A stretch of 64,000 nucleotides of DNA from Ruminiclostridium herbifermentans (GTDB lineage Bacteria; Bacillota; Clostridia; Acetivibrionales; DSM-1351), in assembly GCF_005473905.2 (NCBI RefSeq), contig NZ_CP061336.1, forward strand, positions 124,001 through 188,000, given 5' to 3'. The first letter of the stretch is position 1; each line of letters opens with the position of its first letter. The translations under genes were made by a program, and so were the position numbers. Positions 9,541 through 19,025 of this stretch are shown one piece after another. The notes beneath the pieces were generated by a model. That model did not search any database and was not told the origin of the DNA. It worked only from the letters and a program-made list of their open reading frames with translations.

Positions 9541-10986
9541 ATGGATAAAACAAAAAATAACGGACTGTCGGAATGGCAGCTTACTATGATGGCATTAGGA
9601 ACCGTAATAGGTGGTTCGTTTTTTGTTGGTTCATCAATAGCTATTAATGCTGCTGGTCCTTCAATATTGATTTCATATATAATTGGAGGAATACTGGTTT
9701 ATTTTATATTAACTGCATTATCTGAAATGACTGTTGCAAATCCTGATGCTGGCTCCTTTAGAACATTTACGGCTCAGGCCTTTGGAAGGGGGGCAGGTTT
9801 TATTGTAGGGTGGGTTTATTGGACAGGAATGGTTATTGCTATGTCCAGCGAAGCTGCAGCAGTATCCATACTCATAAGAGAATGGATTCCCAATGTATCA
9901 ATAATGTTATTAGGAAGTGTAATTATAATTAGTGTTACGCTGCTTAATTTATTGGGTGCTGACAAATTGAGCAAGCTTGAAAGTGGATTGGCTGTAATTA
10001 AGCTTCTTGCAATAGCATCCTTTGTAATTTTAGGATTATTACTGATAATTGGGTTGGTTCCAGGAATTGCACAGGTTGGATTAGGAGAGTTAGCTAAAGA
10101 AGAATTTATGCCTGGGGGGATAAAAGGTATAGCCGGAAGTATGCTTATAGTTATGTTTGCATATGCAGGCTTTGAGGTTATTGGTTTTGCAGCATCAGAA
10201 TGTGATAATGCTAAAGAGAACGTTCCAAAAGCAATAAAATATACAGTTATATGTCTAGTTGGATTTTATCTGGTTTCAGTTATAGTAATGCTGCCGTTAG
10301 TGGCTACTTCAGAGTTAAATGAAAATGTAAGTCCAATGGTAACAGCACTCAACAGATGGGGAATTGGTTGGGCAGGTACAGGCATAAATTTTGTAATGGT
10401 TACCGCGATACTTTCTACAATGTTGGCAGCGATGTTCGGACTTGGAAGAATGATAAGATCTCTAGCGGATGAAAGCCTTGCGCCTAAGTGGTTAATAGAC
10501 AAGCAAGAGGTGCCAAAACGAGGAATACTTTTTTCGGGATTTTCTATGCTTTTGGGTTTAGGTTTTGGAATGTTGGCCCCTAAGGTTTATATGTTCTTAA
10601 CAAGTTCAGGAGGTTTTGCACTGCTATTTACCTATGCTGTAATTATGGCTGCACATATTCGTCTGCGCAAAATAAATGGCTGCCCAGACGGCATATGTCA
10701 ATTGAAAGGCTATCCATATAGTTCATGGATAGTTTTATTAAGCTTAATTGTAATAATATTCAGTATGCCTTTTATTAACGGGCAGGCGTCTGGCCTTTTT
10801 GCTGGATTAGCTATGACTTTTGTATATTTTTTGGTATATATAGCCATAAAGGCATTTAGTGCTTTCCCTAAAAACAGACTTTCGATAAATAGCCTATATA
10901 AATCAGTTTTTTTAACTGAATTTTCAAAGGAGATATCACCTTCCGACCATAAAAAAGAGACTGATGATGAAGAGTTTAAGGATTAA
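9541..10986 (+). CDS. APC-family amino acid permease
   Basis: A 481-residue membrane transporter with about twelve hydrophobic segments, of the amino acid-polyamine-organocation superfamily. The N-terminal GTVIGGSFFVGSSIAINAAGPS matches the Gly-rich TM1 substrate site of LeuT-fold APC transporters, and PDAGSFRTFTAQAFG plus FAYAGFEVIGFAASE are typical of GABA/lysine permease-like members. The specific substrate cannot be read. The chosen ATG has GGAGG 11 bases upstream; the frame stays open to a TTG at 9445, but that would add a non-family extension. The C-terminus is a charged cytoplasmic tail. Confidence 0.85.
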   Translation: MDKTKNNGLSEWQLTMMALGTVIGGSFFVGSSIAINAAGPSILISYIIGGILVYFILTALSEMTVANPDAGSFRTFTAQAFGRGAGFIVGWVYWTGMVIAMSSEAAAVSILIREWIPNVSIMLLGSVIIISVTLLNLLGADKLSKLESGLAVIKLLAIASFVILGLLLIIGLVPGIAQVGLGELAKEEFMPGGIKGIAGSMLIVMFAYAGFEVIGFAASECDNAKENVPKAIKYTVICLVGFYLVSVIVMLPLVATSELNENVSPMVTALNRWGIGWAGTGINFVMVTAILSTMLAAMFGLGRMIRSLADESLAPKWLIDKQEVPKRGILFSGFSMLLGLGFGMLAPKVYMFLTSSGGFALLFTYAVIMAAHIRLRKINGCPDGICQLKGYPYSSWIVLLSLIVIIFSMPFINGQASGLFAGLAMTFVYFLVYIAIKAFSAFPKNRLSINSLYKSVFLTEFSKEISPSDHKKETDDEEFKD

Positions 10987-10998
10987 TCCATATCTATG

Positions 10999-11031
10999 GT
11001 TCCTAGTATGTCAGGAACTGTTTCGAAACAG
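10999..11031. repeat. Adjacent hairpin and 14-bp perfect palindrome downstream of the permease
   Basis: GTTCCT (10999-11004) pairs with AGGAAC (11013-11018), and this abuts the perfect palindrome CTGTTTCGAAACAG (11018-11031). There is no T-tract, so it is not a classical terminator. An operator or processing site is possible. Confidence 0.4.
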
Positions 11032-11114
11032 AAAATAGTTATGTGCCTGTATTATTCTATGAAAGGCTGAATAATAACGAAAAATTAGTTGATAACAAAA
11101 GTTTAAATATTACA

Positions 11115-11131
11115 ACTGTAAAAATTACAGT
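11115..11131. promoter_or_regulatory. Inverted repeat upstream of the DUF2007-like gene
   Basis: ACTGTAA and TTACAGT flank three A residues, a perfect 7-bp inverted repeat about 60 bases before the start codon. The size and symmetry resemble a dimeric repressor operator. No cognate regulator is in the window. Confidence 0.35.
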
Positions 11132-11190
11132 ATTAGTGGTAATATATAGGTAGGCAATAAGTGGCAGTCTTTTTATGGAAGGTGGTAGTT

Positions 11191-11520
11191 ATGGATACTA
11201 AAAAAGAAAATATGAGCGCAGATGAGAAATTAAACCTTGAACGTGAAAATGCTGATAATTGGGTATATTTAACTACGGCAGATAATGAGTTCGAATTTAA
11301 TGTCATTAAGGGAAAGCTAACACAAAGTGGAATTGTTTGTATTGGAAAGGGTAAAGATTATGATTTACTTGATAGTGGATTATTACAGATTGTTCTAGGC
11401 CCATGTATACCAATTCAAATTATGGTTCCAAGTGAAATGTATGAAGAAGCGCTGCAGATTATAAATTTAAAAGTCAGTGATGAAGAACTTGAAGAACAAG
11501 CTATGAATTCGGCTGATTAA
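11191..11520 (+). CDS. DUF2007-like putative signal-transducing protein
   Basis: A 109-residue soluble protein. The middle (WVYLTTADNEFEFNVIKGKLTQSGIVCIGKGKDY) and VMVPSEMYEEALQII-type ending resemble the small DUF2007 'putative signal transducing protein' family, a ferredoxin-like domain of unknown role. AAGGTGG is seven bases upstream of the ATG; a GTG at 11161 is in frame, but its extra ten residues contain this ribosome-binding site. Acidic N- and C-terminal tails flank the domain. It stands alone between the permease and prephenate dehydratase genes. Confidence 0.6.
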   Translation: MDTKKENMSADEKLNLERENADNWVYLTTADNEFEFNVIKGKLTQSGIVCIGKGKDYDLLDSGLLQIVLGPCIPIQIMVPSEMYEEALQIINLKVSDEELEEQAMNSAD

Positions 11521-11935
11521 ACAAGGTGTTTTTAACTTCTGATAAGCTAAAATAGCTTAATTCAAAAAAGAAAATCTGTTTTTGAGTTTGTCGCCAAAAA
11601 CAAACTATGGCCCAATAGTATTTAACTGATAGTAATTGACCATAATCCTACCAGAACAAAGCCTGTGAATGCACTGTGCTTTTAAAGTTGTATACTTTAT
11701 GAGAGGTATAAAAATACTTGAGTACAGGCGTAATTCAAATACTATATTAGGGATTGAAATTGTTCTGTATTTTACCTCCTTCAGCATATAAATAGTTCTC
11801 TGAAATTTATATCATTAAAATTATATATACTTTCTTTTATATCAAATACAGTTGGAAATCTTGGAAAAGAATGATATTATATATTACTATGGGGCAGTTA
11901 TTAATATACATTTAAAGGATGGATACAAGAATTAG
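11521..11935. other. Intergenic region upstream of pheA
   Basis: 415 AT-rich bases with no credible gene. A weak stem GTTTTTG/CAAAAAC lies near 11579-11602. There is no T-box core, no aromatic-rich leader peptide and no clear attenuator that would regulate the phenylalanine gene downstream. Confidence 0.5.
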
Positions 11936-12802
11936 ATGGAGAAAAGAATAGGTTTTCTAGGTCCGCAAGGGACTTTTTCACATGAGGCTACTCAGACTTA
12001 TATTGAATCACAAGCAAAGTTAAATGGCTCAGATGTAACATATGCTTTAAAAGCTTTTTATACCATTCAGGATGTACTTCTTGGACTAAAGAAGGATGAC
12101 ATTGATGAGGCAATTGTACCAATAGAAAATTCACTAGAAGGTGCAATTAATGTGACTTTAGATGTCCTTGCTAAGGAAGAAGGCTTTTATATAGTTGACG
12201 AACACATAATACCTATAAACCTTAATCTTGTAGCTAAAAAAGGAACAAAAATTGAGGATATAAAGACAATAATTTCACACCCTCAGCCACTCGGGCAGTG
12301 CAGGAATTATCTTGGAAATACATTTAAAAATGTAATTCAGATGGAGGAAGACAGTACTTCAAAAGCAGCACAAAAAGTAGCTTCTGCAGATGGTACATAT
12401 GCGGCTGTTACATCTAGTATTGCAGCTAAGACATACGGCCTTGATATATTGGACAGTAATATTCAAGATGCAAAAAACAATTTTACTAGGTTTGTTATTA
12501 TATCTAAAGTGTTAAAAAAGAAAACAGGAAGAGACAAAACCTCTATAGTGTTTTCAACTGAAAATAAACCAGGAAGCCTATATAAAATTTTGGACATATT
12601 TAGCCTGTGGGATATAAACATGACACGAATCGAATCTAGGCCTGCTAAAAATGAACTTGGACAGTATATTTTCTTTATTGATATAGATGGTCATATTGAG
12701 GAACAGGATGTTTATGATGCACTTACTATGGTAAAAAGGAAAACATCATTTTACAGATTTTTAGGCTCTTACCCTGCATTCGGGAATTTATATGATGTCT
12801 AA
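11936..12802 (+). CDS. pheA: Prephenate dehydratase
   Basis: A 288-residue monofunctional enzyme converting prephenate to phenylpyruvate in phenylalanine synthesis. The catalytic domain (about 1-190) starts IGFLGPQGTFSHEA, has the VPIENSLEGAIN block, and ends with the TRF catalytic motif in NNFTRFVII. The C-terminal ACT domain (about 200-280) has the Phe-binding motifs GSLYKIL and RIESRP, so feedback inhibition is expected. A TAG lies directly before this ATG in frame, fixing the earliest start; the AAAGGATGG upstream is rather distant (13 bases). No chorismate mutase domain is fused. Confidence 0.95.
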   Translation: MEKRIGFLGPQGTFSHEATQTYIESQAKLNGSDVTYALKAFYTIQDVLLGLKKDDIDEAIVPIENSLEGAINVTLDVLAKEEGFYIVDEHIIPINLNLVAKKGTKIEDIKTIISHPQPLGQCRNYLGNTFKNVIQMEEDSTSKAAQKVASADGTYAAVTSSIAAKTYGLDILDSNIQDAKNNFTRFVIISKVLKKKTGRDKTSIVFSTENKPGSLYKILDIFSLWDINMTRIESRPAKNELGQYIFFIDIDGHIEEQDVYDALTMVKRKTSFYRFLGSYPAFGNLYDV

Positions 12803-13160
12803 AAGTCAAATATTGCAGTTGAATAAATCCATAAGATAGTTTTCGGTTAAGTAGGTAAGGTAACGCAATTCGTAATTTGAATCGTGACGCTGTTCCGGCT
12901 TATTAATGGGAAGTTGTTCAATAACCTAAATGTATCTATTATATTAATTCATTTTCAGGCACAAATTATTTAATCAAGTAGTGTTGTAAGTAGGAAATTT
13001 TTAGAGTAATTAACTTTATGGTATAATAACAAGCATATTAGATTATTGTAATAATAAATTGATATTAATTATTAAATAATGGGAAATAAAGCTATTTAGT
13101 TGTATAAGTGGTATAATTTACATTACAAAAAAATGTAAATTACCTTCGTGGGGTGACACT
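12803..13160. other. Intergenic region ahead of the MazG-like gene
   Basis: 358 AT-rich bases, no gene seen. Two TATAAT-like boxes (near 13021 and at 13112) are present but neither has a convincing -35. The second lies inside the inverted repeat at 13110-13144. Confidence 0.5.
13110..13144 (+). promoter_or_regulatory. Long inverted repeat covering a -10-like box before the MazG-like gene
   Basis: GGTATAATTTACAT (13110-13123) pairs with ATGTAAATTACC (13133-13144) with one bulged T and a 9-base loop of mostly A. The left arm contains TATAAT, and the right arm ends six bases before the Shine-Dalgarno GGGGTGA. It could be an operator over the -10 box or, if transcription starts upstream, an mRNA hairpin. 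Confidence 0.45.
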
Positions 13161-13505
13161 ATGGCTTTGTTTGACAACCAGATTGATATTACAAGGAATA
13201 TTAAAATCATTGAGTGGCTAAAGAGTGAACTGCTTACTGATGTGGCGAATCTATTTAAGGCATTAGTAAATGGTATTCAAGAAGAAGTGTCAGAAACTTT
13301 AGCAGATACTTTGGCTAATATTATTTTAATATGTTATCTTCTTGGGAAAAGATTTGGAATTAATTATAGGACAGTAGAAAAAAAAATTGAGAATAAGATT
13401 AGGCTTGGTCTTGTTGAGAACCACGATGTTGAGAAGTACTATGGTGATTTATCTGAGCTTTCAAAGCATCTCAACGGTACGCGTGTAAGAAAACAAGGAG
13501 CTTGA
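13161..13505 (+). CDS. MazG-like family protein
   Basis: A 114-residue all-alpha protein resembling the MazG-like family found next to dnaB/rplI loci of Clostridia. ALVNGIQEEVSETLADTLANIILICYLLGKRFGI resembles the EExxE...D helix pair that binds Mg-NTP in MazG-type pyrophosphohydrolases, with Glu, Glu and Asp at the expected spacing, but the full motif is not as complete as in true MazG. The start is set by GGGGTGA. It ends 17 bases before gdpP, so the two are probably co-transcribed. The activity is unproven. Confidence 0.65.
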   Translation: MALFDNQIDITRNIKIIEWLKSELLTDVANLFKALVNGIQEEVSETLADTLANIILICYLLGKRFGINYRTVEKKIENKIRLGLVENHDVEKYYGDLSELSKHLNGTRVRKQGA

Positions 13506-13522
13506 TATTAGGGAGAATTAAA

Positions 13523-15526
13523 ATGGATAGCAAAAAACTATCACGAATTTTTATACCAAAGGCTGGATTTTATCTTTGGGTAATACTATTTCTTGTTGTG
13601 ATAATTACAATATTAAATCCATTAATGTCTATTCCGGGATATGTTGTGTTTGTTTTTTTAGTTATTTACAACTACAAATCAACCCATATCAGAAATCGAG
13701 AAATAGCGAAATACATAGAAACTCTGACTTTTAATATTGATTGTGCAACGAAGGACACGTTGCTCAATTTTCCTATGCCGTTGGTTTTGGCAGAATTAGA
13801 CGGAACTGCTGTGTGGTACAATTCTTCCTTCAAGGGTATGTTTGATGATGATAAATATCTTCAAAAAACCATAGCGGAAATAGTTTCTGATATAAAACCT
13901 GAGATAGCAGAAGGAGATTGTATAAATATTTCTAAGGATGTTACCATAAATAATCGCTTTTACACTATTTTGGGAAGCTTAGTAAAAATCGATGATGATA
14001 ATACGGAACATAGTATTATTGTTATGTTATATTTTATTGATAATACAGAATTGATAAATGAAAGACAACGGTATGAGGATAATAAAAACACAGTAGGGTT
14101 AATTGTAATAGATAATTATGATGATTTAATGCAGAGTTTAGAAGATTCTAAAAGACCACAAATGATGGCAGAGATAGAAAAAAGTATTGCTGGTTGGTTA
14201 GCTCATACTGGAGGTATTCTTAAAAAATTTGAGAGAGATAAGTTTTTGTGTTTATTTGCATTTAAATATTTAAAAGAACTTGAAGAGAAAAAATTTGAAA
14301 TACTTGAAACTGTGAAGGAAATTAATTTTGGAAACAAAATTCCTGTTACTCTTAGCATAGGGATGGGTATAAATGCTCCAACTATACTTGAAAATATGCA
14401 AAATGCAAATGCAAGCATTGACATAGCTTTAGGTAGGGGAGGAGACCATGTTGTAATTAAAGATGGAGATAACTTTAGATTCTTTGGCGGACGTACTAGA
14501 GAACTGGAGAAACGTACAAGAGTAAAAGCAAGGGTAATTGCGTATGCTTTAAGAGGATTAATTGACCAGTCACCTTCTGTTTTGATAATGGGTCATGAAA
14601 ACGCTGATATTGATTGCTTGGGTGCGGCACTGGGTATATATAGAATAGTAAAGAGCAGAGATAAGAGAGTCAATATTGTATTAAATCATTCTAATCCAAA
14701 TATAGATGCTGTACTAAATAAGCTTAGTAAGGAACCAGAATACAGTAATGTGTTTGTTGGAAGAAATGAAGCTCTTGATATAATAACTAAAAAAACTTTG
14801 CTAATAGTTCTTGATACTCATAGACCTAGCTTTACAGAAACACCGGAATTACTCAAGATGACAGACCAAATAGTTGTAATAGATCATCACAGGAGAGGTG
14901 CCGATTATATTCAAGACGTTGTTCTGTCTTATCATGAAACTTATGCGTCTTCAACCTGTGAACTTGTTACAGAATTAATGCAGTATTTAGAGGAAAAAAT
15001 AAGGCTTACAAGCATTGAAACAGAGGCATTATATGCTGGAATAGTTGTGGATACCAAAAACTTTATTTTTAAGACAGGTGTCAGAACCTTTGAGGCGGCT
15101 TCATATTTAAGGCGTCAGGGTGTTGATACAGTGTCGGTAAAGCAGCTTTTCCAAAATGACTTGAAAACATACATTACAATTTCGAATATAGTCAAAGATG
15201 CAGAAGTAGTGTATGATAATATTGCAATATCTATTTGCCCTTCTAATATAAAGAATGCCCAGCTAATTGCTGCTCAAGCAGCAGATCAGCTATTAAGTCT
15301 ATCTGGACTTATAGCAGCGTTTGTACTTAGTTCTAAAGAAGGCGAAATTATAATAAGCGGAAGGTCTCTTGGTGAAATAAATGTACAGATGATTTTGGAG
15401 AAGCTTGGCGGCGGAGGACATATGACAGTTGCAGGAGCTCAGCTAGAAAATGTAACCATTGAAGAGGCAAAGGAAAGACTCAAGAATGCAATTCATGAGT
15501 ATATTGAAAGCTTAAATAAAGAATAA
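13523..15526 (+). CDS. gdpP: Cyclic-di-AMP phosphodiesterase GdpP (YybT), DHH-DHHA1 with degenerate GGDEF
   Basis: A 667-residue membrane protein that hydrolyses c-di-AMP to pApA, controlling osmolyte uptake and wall stress. Two membrane helices (about residues 14-55) are followed by a PAS-like region (about 75-165), a degenerate GGDEF domain (about 170-310; the GG[D/E]EF signature is absent), a DHH domain and DHHA1. Catalytic metal motifs are visible: GHENADIDCLGAA, LDTHRPSF, VVIDHHRRG, and C-terminal GGGGHMTVAGAQL. AGGGAG is seven bases before the ATG; a TTG at 13502 is in frame but unsupported. The order gdpP-rplI-dnaB is conserved in Firmicutes. Confidence 0.95.
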   Translation: MDSKKLSRIFIPKAGFYLWVILFLVVIITILNPLMSIPGYVVFVFLVIYNYKSTHIRNREIAKYIETLTFNIDCATKDTLLNFPMPLVLAELDGTAVWYNSSFKGMFDDDKYLQKTIAEIVSDIKPEIAEGDCINISKDVTINNRFYTILGSLVKIDDDNTEHSIIVMLYFIDNTELINERQRYEDNKNTVGLIVIDNYDDLMQSLEDSKRPQMMAEIEKSIAGWLAHTGGILKKFERDKFLCLFAFKYLKELEEKKFEILETVKEINFGNKIPVTLSIGMGINAPTILENMQNANASIDIALGRGGDHVVIKDGDNFRFFGGRTRELEKRTRVKARVIAYALRGLIDQSPSVLIMGHENADIDCLGAALGIYRIVKSRDKRVNIVLNHSNPNIDAVLNKLSKEPEYSNVFVGRNEALDIITKKTLLIVLDTHRPSFTETPELLKMTDQIVVIDHHRRGADYIQDVVLSYHETYASSTCELVTELMQYLEEKIRLTSIETEALYAGIVVDTKNFIFKTGVRTFEAASYLRRQGVDTVSVKQLFQNDLKTYITISNIVKDAEVVYDNIAISICPSNIKNAQLIAAQAADQLLSLSGLIAAFVLSSKEGEIIISGRSLGEINVQMILEKLGGGGHMTVAGAQLENVTIEEAKERLKNAIHEYIESLNKE

Positions 15527-15621
15527 AGTAATGATTGTACAATGCTCCAAGGATACAAGAATTTATTATATATTGGGAATAGTATTTGTTATTTATATTT
15601 ATTTCTACAGGAGGTAAACAA

Positions 15622-16068
15622 ATGAAGGTTATATTAAAGCAGGATGTTAAAGGCTTGGGTAAAAAAGAGCAAATGGTTGAAGCCAGCGATGGATATGCTA
15701 GAAATTTTCTGTTTCCAAGAGGACTAGCTGTAGAGGCTAGTGCCGCTAATCTAAATATAATGAAAACCAAGAAAGAAGCCGAGGCTCAGAAAAAGGAAAG
15801 AGAAATAGCTCAGGCTAAGGAAATGGCAAATAAAATTAAAGATATAACACTCACATTGAAGGTGAAAGCAGGGGATAATGGTAAGCTTTTTGGCTCTATT
15901 ACAAGTAAGGATATTGCAGAAGCAATGAAGACACAACAAAAGCTTGAAATTGATAAAAAGAAGATAGTTATGCCAGATTCACTTAAGTCAGTTGGAACTT
16001 TTGAAGTAGAGGTTAAGCTTTATCCAGAGATAAGTTCTAAATTTACTGTTAAAATAGAAAGTCTATAA
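15622..16068 (+). CDS. rplI: 50S ribosomal protein L9
   Basis: A 148-residue large-subunit protein with two globular domains joined by a long helix. MKVILKQDVKGLGKKEQMVEASDGYARNFLFPRGLAVEA is the L9 signature; the Lys/Glu-rich connecting helix spans about 45-75; the C-terminal domain has AGDNGKLFGSITSKDIAEA. AGGAGGT six bases upstream fixes the ATG; an upstream in-frame TTG (15586) is not needed. It lies between gdpP and dnaB. Confidence 0.97.
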   Translation: MKVILKQDVKGLGKKEQMVEASDGYARNFLFPRGLAVEASAANLNIMKTKKEAEAQKKEREIAQAKEMANKIKDITLTLKVKAGDNGKLFGSITSKDIAEAMKTQQKLEIDKKKIVMPDSLKSVGTFEVEVKLYPEISSKFTVKIESL

Positions 16069-16111
16069 ATTAGTAATTTATGAAAAATTGATAGAAATGG
16101 TGGAAAATGCA

Positions 16112-17452
16112 ATGGATATAGGTTCTCTAGGCAGAGTTCCCCCTCAGAGTATAGAGGCAGAGCAATCAGTATTAGGGTCAATGCTTATTGATAAAGAAGT
16201 AGTTCCTGTAGTAATGGAAATTTTGAAACCAGAGGATTTTTATAGACCTGATCATAGAGAAATTTATACTGTAATTATAGAGTTGTTTGACAAAGCTCAA
16301 CCCATTGACTTAATTACGGTATCAGAACGTCTAAAACTGCATGGAAAGCTGGAACTGGTAGGTGGACTTGAGTACTTATCAAACATTGCTACAGAGGTAC
16401 CTACAACGGCAAATGTAAGGCATTATTCAAAGATAGTAGAAGAGAAAGCTCTTCTTAGAAAACTTATTAAGGCTTCTTCTGATATAGTTGATATGGGTTT
16501 CAATGCTTCAGAAGAAGTGTCCTACATTCTTGATAAGGCTGAACAAAGTGTATTTGACATTTTACAGAAAAGAAGTTCACAAGGATTTGTACCTATAAAG
16601 GATGTACTTGTAGATACTTTTAACAATTTAGAAGAAATGTATAACAATAAGGGCAATATTACTGGGATACCTACAGGATTTGTTGATTTAGACTTTAAGA
16701 CCTCTGGTCTTCATAATTCTGACTTGATTTTAATAGCAGCTCGTCCTGCGATGGGTAAAACAGCTTTTGCTTTAAATTTAGCGCAAAATGCAGCTGTATA
16801 TAGTCATGTACCTGTAGCTATATTCAGCCTTGAAATGTCAAAGAATCAACTGGTAAACAGAATACTTTGCAGTGAAGCAATGGTTGATAGTAACAAAATG
16901 AAGACTGGAAAGCTTGAGGATAATGATTGGCAAAAAGTAGCTAAGGCTTTAGCTCCGTTATCAGAAGCACCAATTTATATTGATGATACGCCAGGTGTGT
17001 CCATTACTGAAATAAGGGCGAAATGCAGACGTCTTAAGCTTGAACATAATTTGGGATTGATCGTTATAGATTACTTGCAGCTTATGCAGGGAAGCGGTAA
17101 AAAGGGAGAAAATAGGCAGCAGGAAATATCAGAAATATCACGATCCCTTAAAATATTGGCAAAGGAAATAAATGTTCCTGTTATTTGTTTATCACAGTTA
17201 AGCCGTGCACCTGAAACTAGAACTGACCATAGACCTATACTTAGTGACCTTAGAGAATCAGGAGCTATTGAGCAGGATGCTGATATTGTAATGTTTTTAT
17301 ATAGGGATGATTACTACAACCCTGAGACTGAAAAGAAAAATATAGCTGAGGTCATCATTGCAAAGCATAGAAATGGCTCGACAGGAACAGTTGAATTGGT
17401 ATGGCTTGGGCAATATACTAAGTTTGCAAATTTAGAAAAGTTTAGACAATAA
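16112..17452 (+). CDS. dnaB: Replicative DNA helicase DnaB
   Basis: A 446-residue hexameric helicase that unwinds the replication fork and binds primase. The N-terminal domain opens RVPPQSIEAEQSVLGSMLID; the RecA-like core has Walker A RPAMGKTAF near residue 211, Walker B VIDYLQLMQG, the LSQLSR segment and the RESGAIEQDADIVMFLYRDD motif. The ATG at 16112 has GGTGG eight bases upstream. Earlier in-frame starts at 16088 (TTG) and 16097 (ATG) lack one. No intein interrupts the P-loop. tilS begins about 20 bases after the stop. Confidence 0.96.
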   Translation: MDIGSLGRVPPQSIEAEQSVLGSMLIDKEVVPVVMEILKPEDFYRPDHREIYTVIIELFDKAQPIDLITVSERLKLHGKLELVGGLEYLSNIATEVPTTANVRHYSKIVEEKALLRKLIKASSDIVDMGFNASEEVSYILDKAEQSVFDILQKRSSQGFVPIKDVLVDTFNNLEEMYNNKGNITGIPTGFVDLDFKTSGLHNSDLILIAARPAMGKTAFALNLAQNAAVYSHVPVAIFSLEMSKNQLVNRILCSEAMVDSNKMKTGKLEDNDWQKVAKALAPLSEAPIYIDDTPGVSITEIRAKCRRLKLEHNLGLIVIDYLQLMQGSGKKGENRQQEISEISRSLKILAKEINVPVICLSQLSRAPETRTDHRPILSDLRESGAIEQDADIVMFLYRDDYYNPETEKKNIAEVIIAKHRNGSTGTVELVWLGQYTKFANLEKFRQ

Positions 17453-17474
17453 TCAGTTGGCAAAGGATATGATA

Positions 17475-18890
17475 ATGTTAAATCAGGTTCTTGATACAAT
17501 TAATAAAAATGACTTAATCAGTTATGGAGATGGCATTGTTGTAGGCATATCAGGAGGATATGACTCTGTATGCCTACTCCATATTTTGTATTGTCTATCT
17601 AAAGATTTAAACTTGAAGCTTTTTCCTGTCCATATTAATCACATGCTTAGAGGTCTAGAAGCTGCTAGAGATGAGGATTTTGTAAATGAGTTTTGCCAAT
17701 CACTAGGACTTAGTTTACATATAAAAAGAGTTGATATAGCCCAAAAGGCGAAAAATGAAAAGATTTCGATTGAAGAAGCGGGAAGAAATGCAAGATATGA
17801 AGAGTTTAACAGAGTCGCAGCAGAAAATTCCGCAAACAAAATAGCTGTTGCTCATTCAAAGAATGATCAAGCAGAAACTATACTTATGCGTATTTTTAGA
17901 GGTACAGGTTTAGAAGGTCTTAAGGGTATAGAGTACAAAAGGGATAATATAATAAGACCCTTATTGGACATAGATAGAAAACAAATTGAAAACTACGTCA
18001 ATAATAATGGCCTCAAGGCTGTTACAGATAGTTCAAACCTGCACACAGATTACTTTAGAAATAGGATTAGACTTAATGTGATTCCAGAAATTAATAATGC
18101 AGCTAAAATAGATATTACAGAAAATTTATTAAGATTATCGAAAATAGTAGTGACAGATGAGGATTTTTTACGGTATAATGCTGAAATAGCATATGAAAAG
18201 TCTTGTATAAAAAAAGATATAAATTCTGTTGAGTTAAATTTATCCGAATTAATAGAAATGCATCCTGCTATTTTAGGCAGAGTCATTAGGATTGCTATAT
18301 TAAATAGCTTTGGGAGCATTGAAGGTATAGGCTTTAATCATGTTGACAAGCTTATGCAATTAGTTAGAGATGGACAAACGGGTTCTCGAATAGATATTCC
18401 TCATGGAATGATGGCAGTAAAGACATATTCATCTATAATTATTAAGAAGCAGGGAGAGGAACAAAAAGAAAGATTCGAATATAAGTTAGAGGTTCCAGGG
18501 AAAACAGTTTTAAATGATAAAGAGGCCGTTGTCGCACAAATAATTAATTTTGATTCAAATGAAAATTGTCGACAATATATTAATGAGAATAAAGGCGTTT
18601 ATACAAAATTTTTCGATTTGAAAAAATTAGAATTAGAAGCAAATTTAGAAATTGTGGTTAGAAATAGACGAGATGGTGATATTTTTAAACCGTTAAATTC
18701 AAATGGCACAAAGAAGCTGAAAGAATACTTTATTGACAATAAAATTGATAGAGAACAGAGAGATAAATTTCCTTTAATTGCCATAAATAAGGAGATTATT
18801 TGGATTATAGGAAATAAAACGAGTGATAAATATAAAGTAACTGATAATACTAAATCTGTGTTGATGATTTTTTATGAAAATAAAAGATAG
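17475..18890 (+). CDS. tilS: tRNA(Ile)-lysidine synthetase TilS
   Basis: A 471-residue enzyme that modifies the wobble C34 of tRNA-Ile(CAU) to lysidine. The N-type ATP pyrophosphatase PP-loop reads VVGISGGYDSVCLLHIL (SGGxDS). Further landmarks are HINHMLRG, EEAGRNARYEEF and VAHSKNDQAETILMRIFRGTGLEGLKG. The C-terminal TilS domain (about 380-470) is present. AAAGGA at 17462-17467 is seven bases before this ATG; TTG 17457 and ATG 17469 are alternatives. The tilS-hpt-ftsH order is a classic Firmicute cluster. Confidence 0.95.
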   Translation: MLNQVLDTINKNDLISYGDGIVVGISGGYDSVCLLHILYCLSKDLNLKLFPVHINHMLRGLEAARDEDFVNEFCQSLGLSLHIKRVDIAQKAKNEKISIEEAGRNARYEEFNRVAAENSANKIAVAHSKNDQAETILMRIFRGTGLEGLKGIEYKRDNIIRPLLDIDRKQIENYVNNNGLKAVTDSSNLHTDYFRNRIRLNVIPEINNAAKIDITENLLRLSKIVVTDEDFLRYNAEIAYEKSCIKKDINSVELNLSELIEMHPAILGRVIRIAILNSFGSIEGIGFNHVDKLMQLVRDGQTGSRIDIPHGMMAVKTYSSIIIKKQGEEQKERFEYKLEVPGKTVLNDKEAVVAQIINFDSNENCRQYINENKGVYTKFFDLKKLELEANLEIVVRNRRDGDIFKPLNSNGTKKLKEYFIDNKIDREQRDKFPLIAINKEIIWIIGNKTSDKYKVTDNTKSVLMIFYENKR

Positions 18891-19025
18891 GCTTGTATAC
18901 TTAGTTTGAAATATTTATGAAGCTGTTATCATCATATTTTTAACGATAAATTAAATTTAAAAAATTTAAATAATGTATTTATTCATACCAAATTCGTACC
19001 AATAATTAAGGGGGATTAGTCATAT

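Noticed and set aside
11521-11935. Possible T-box or attenuator controlling pheA
   Set aside because: No T-box core sequence, no Phe-rich leader peptide and no terminator/antiterminator pair.
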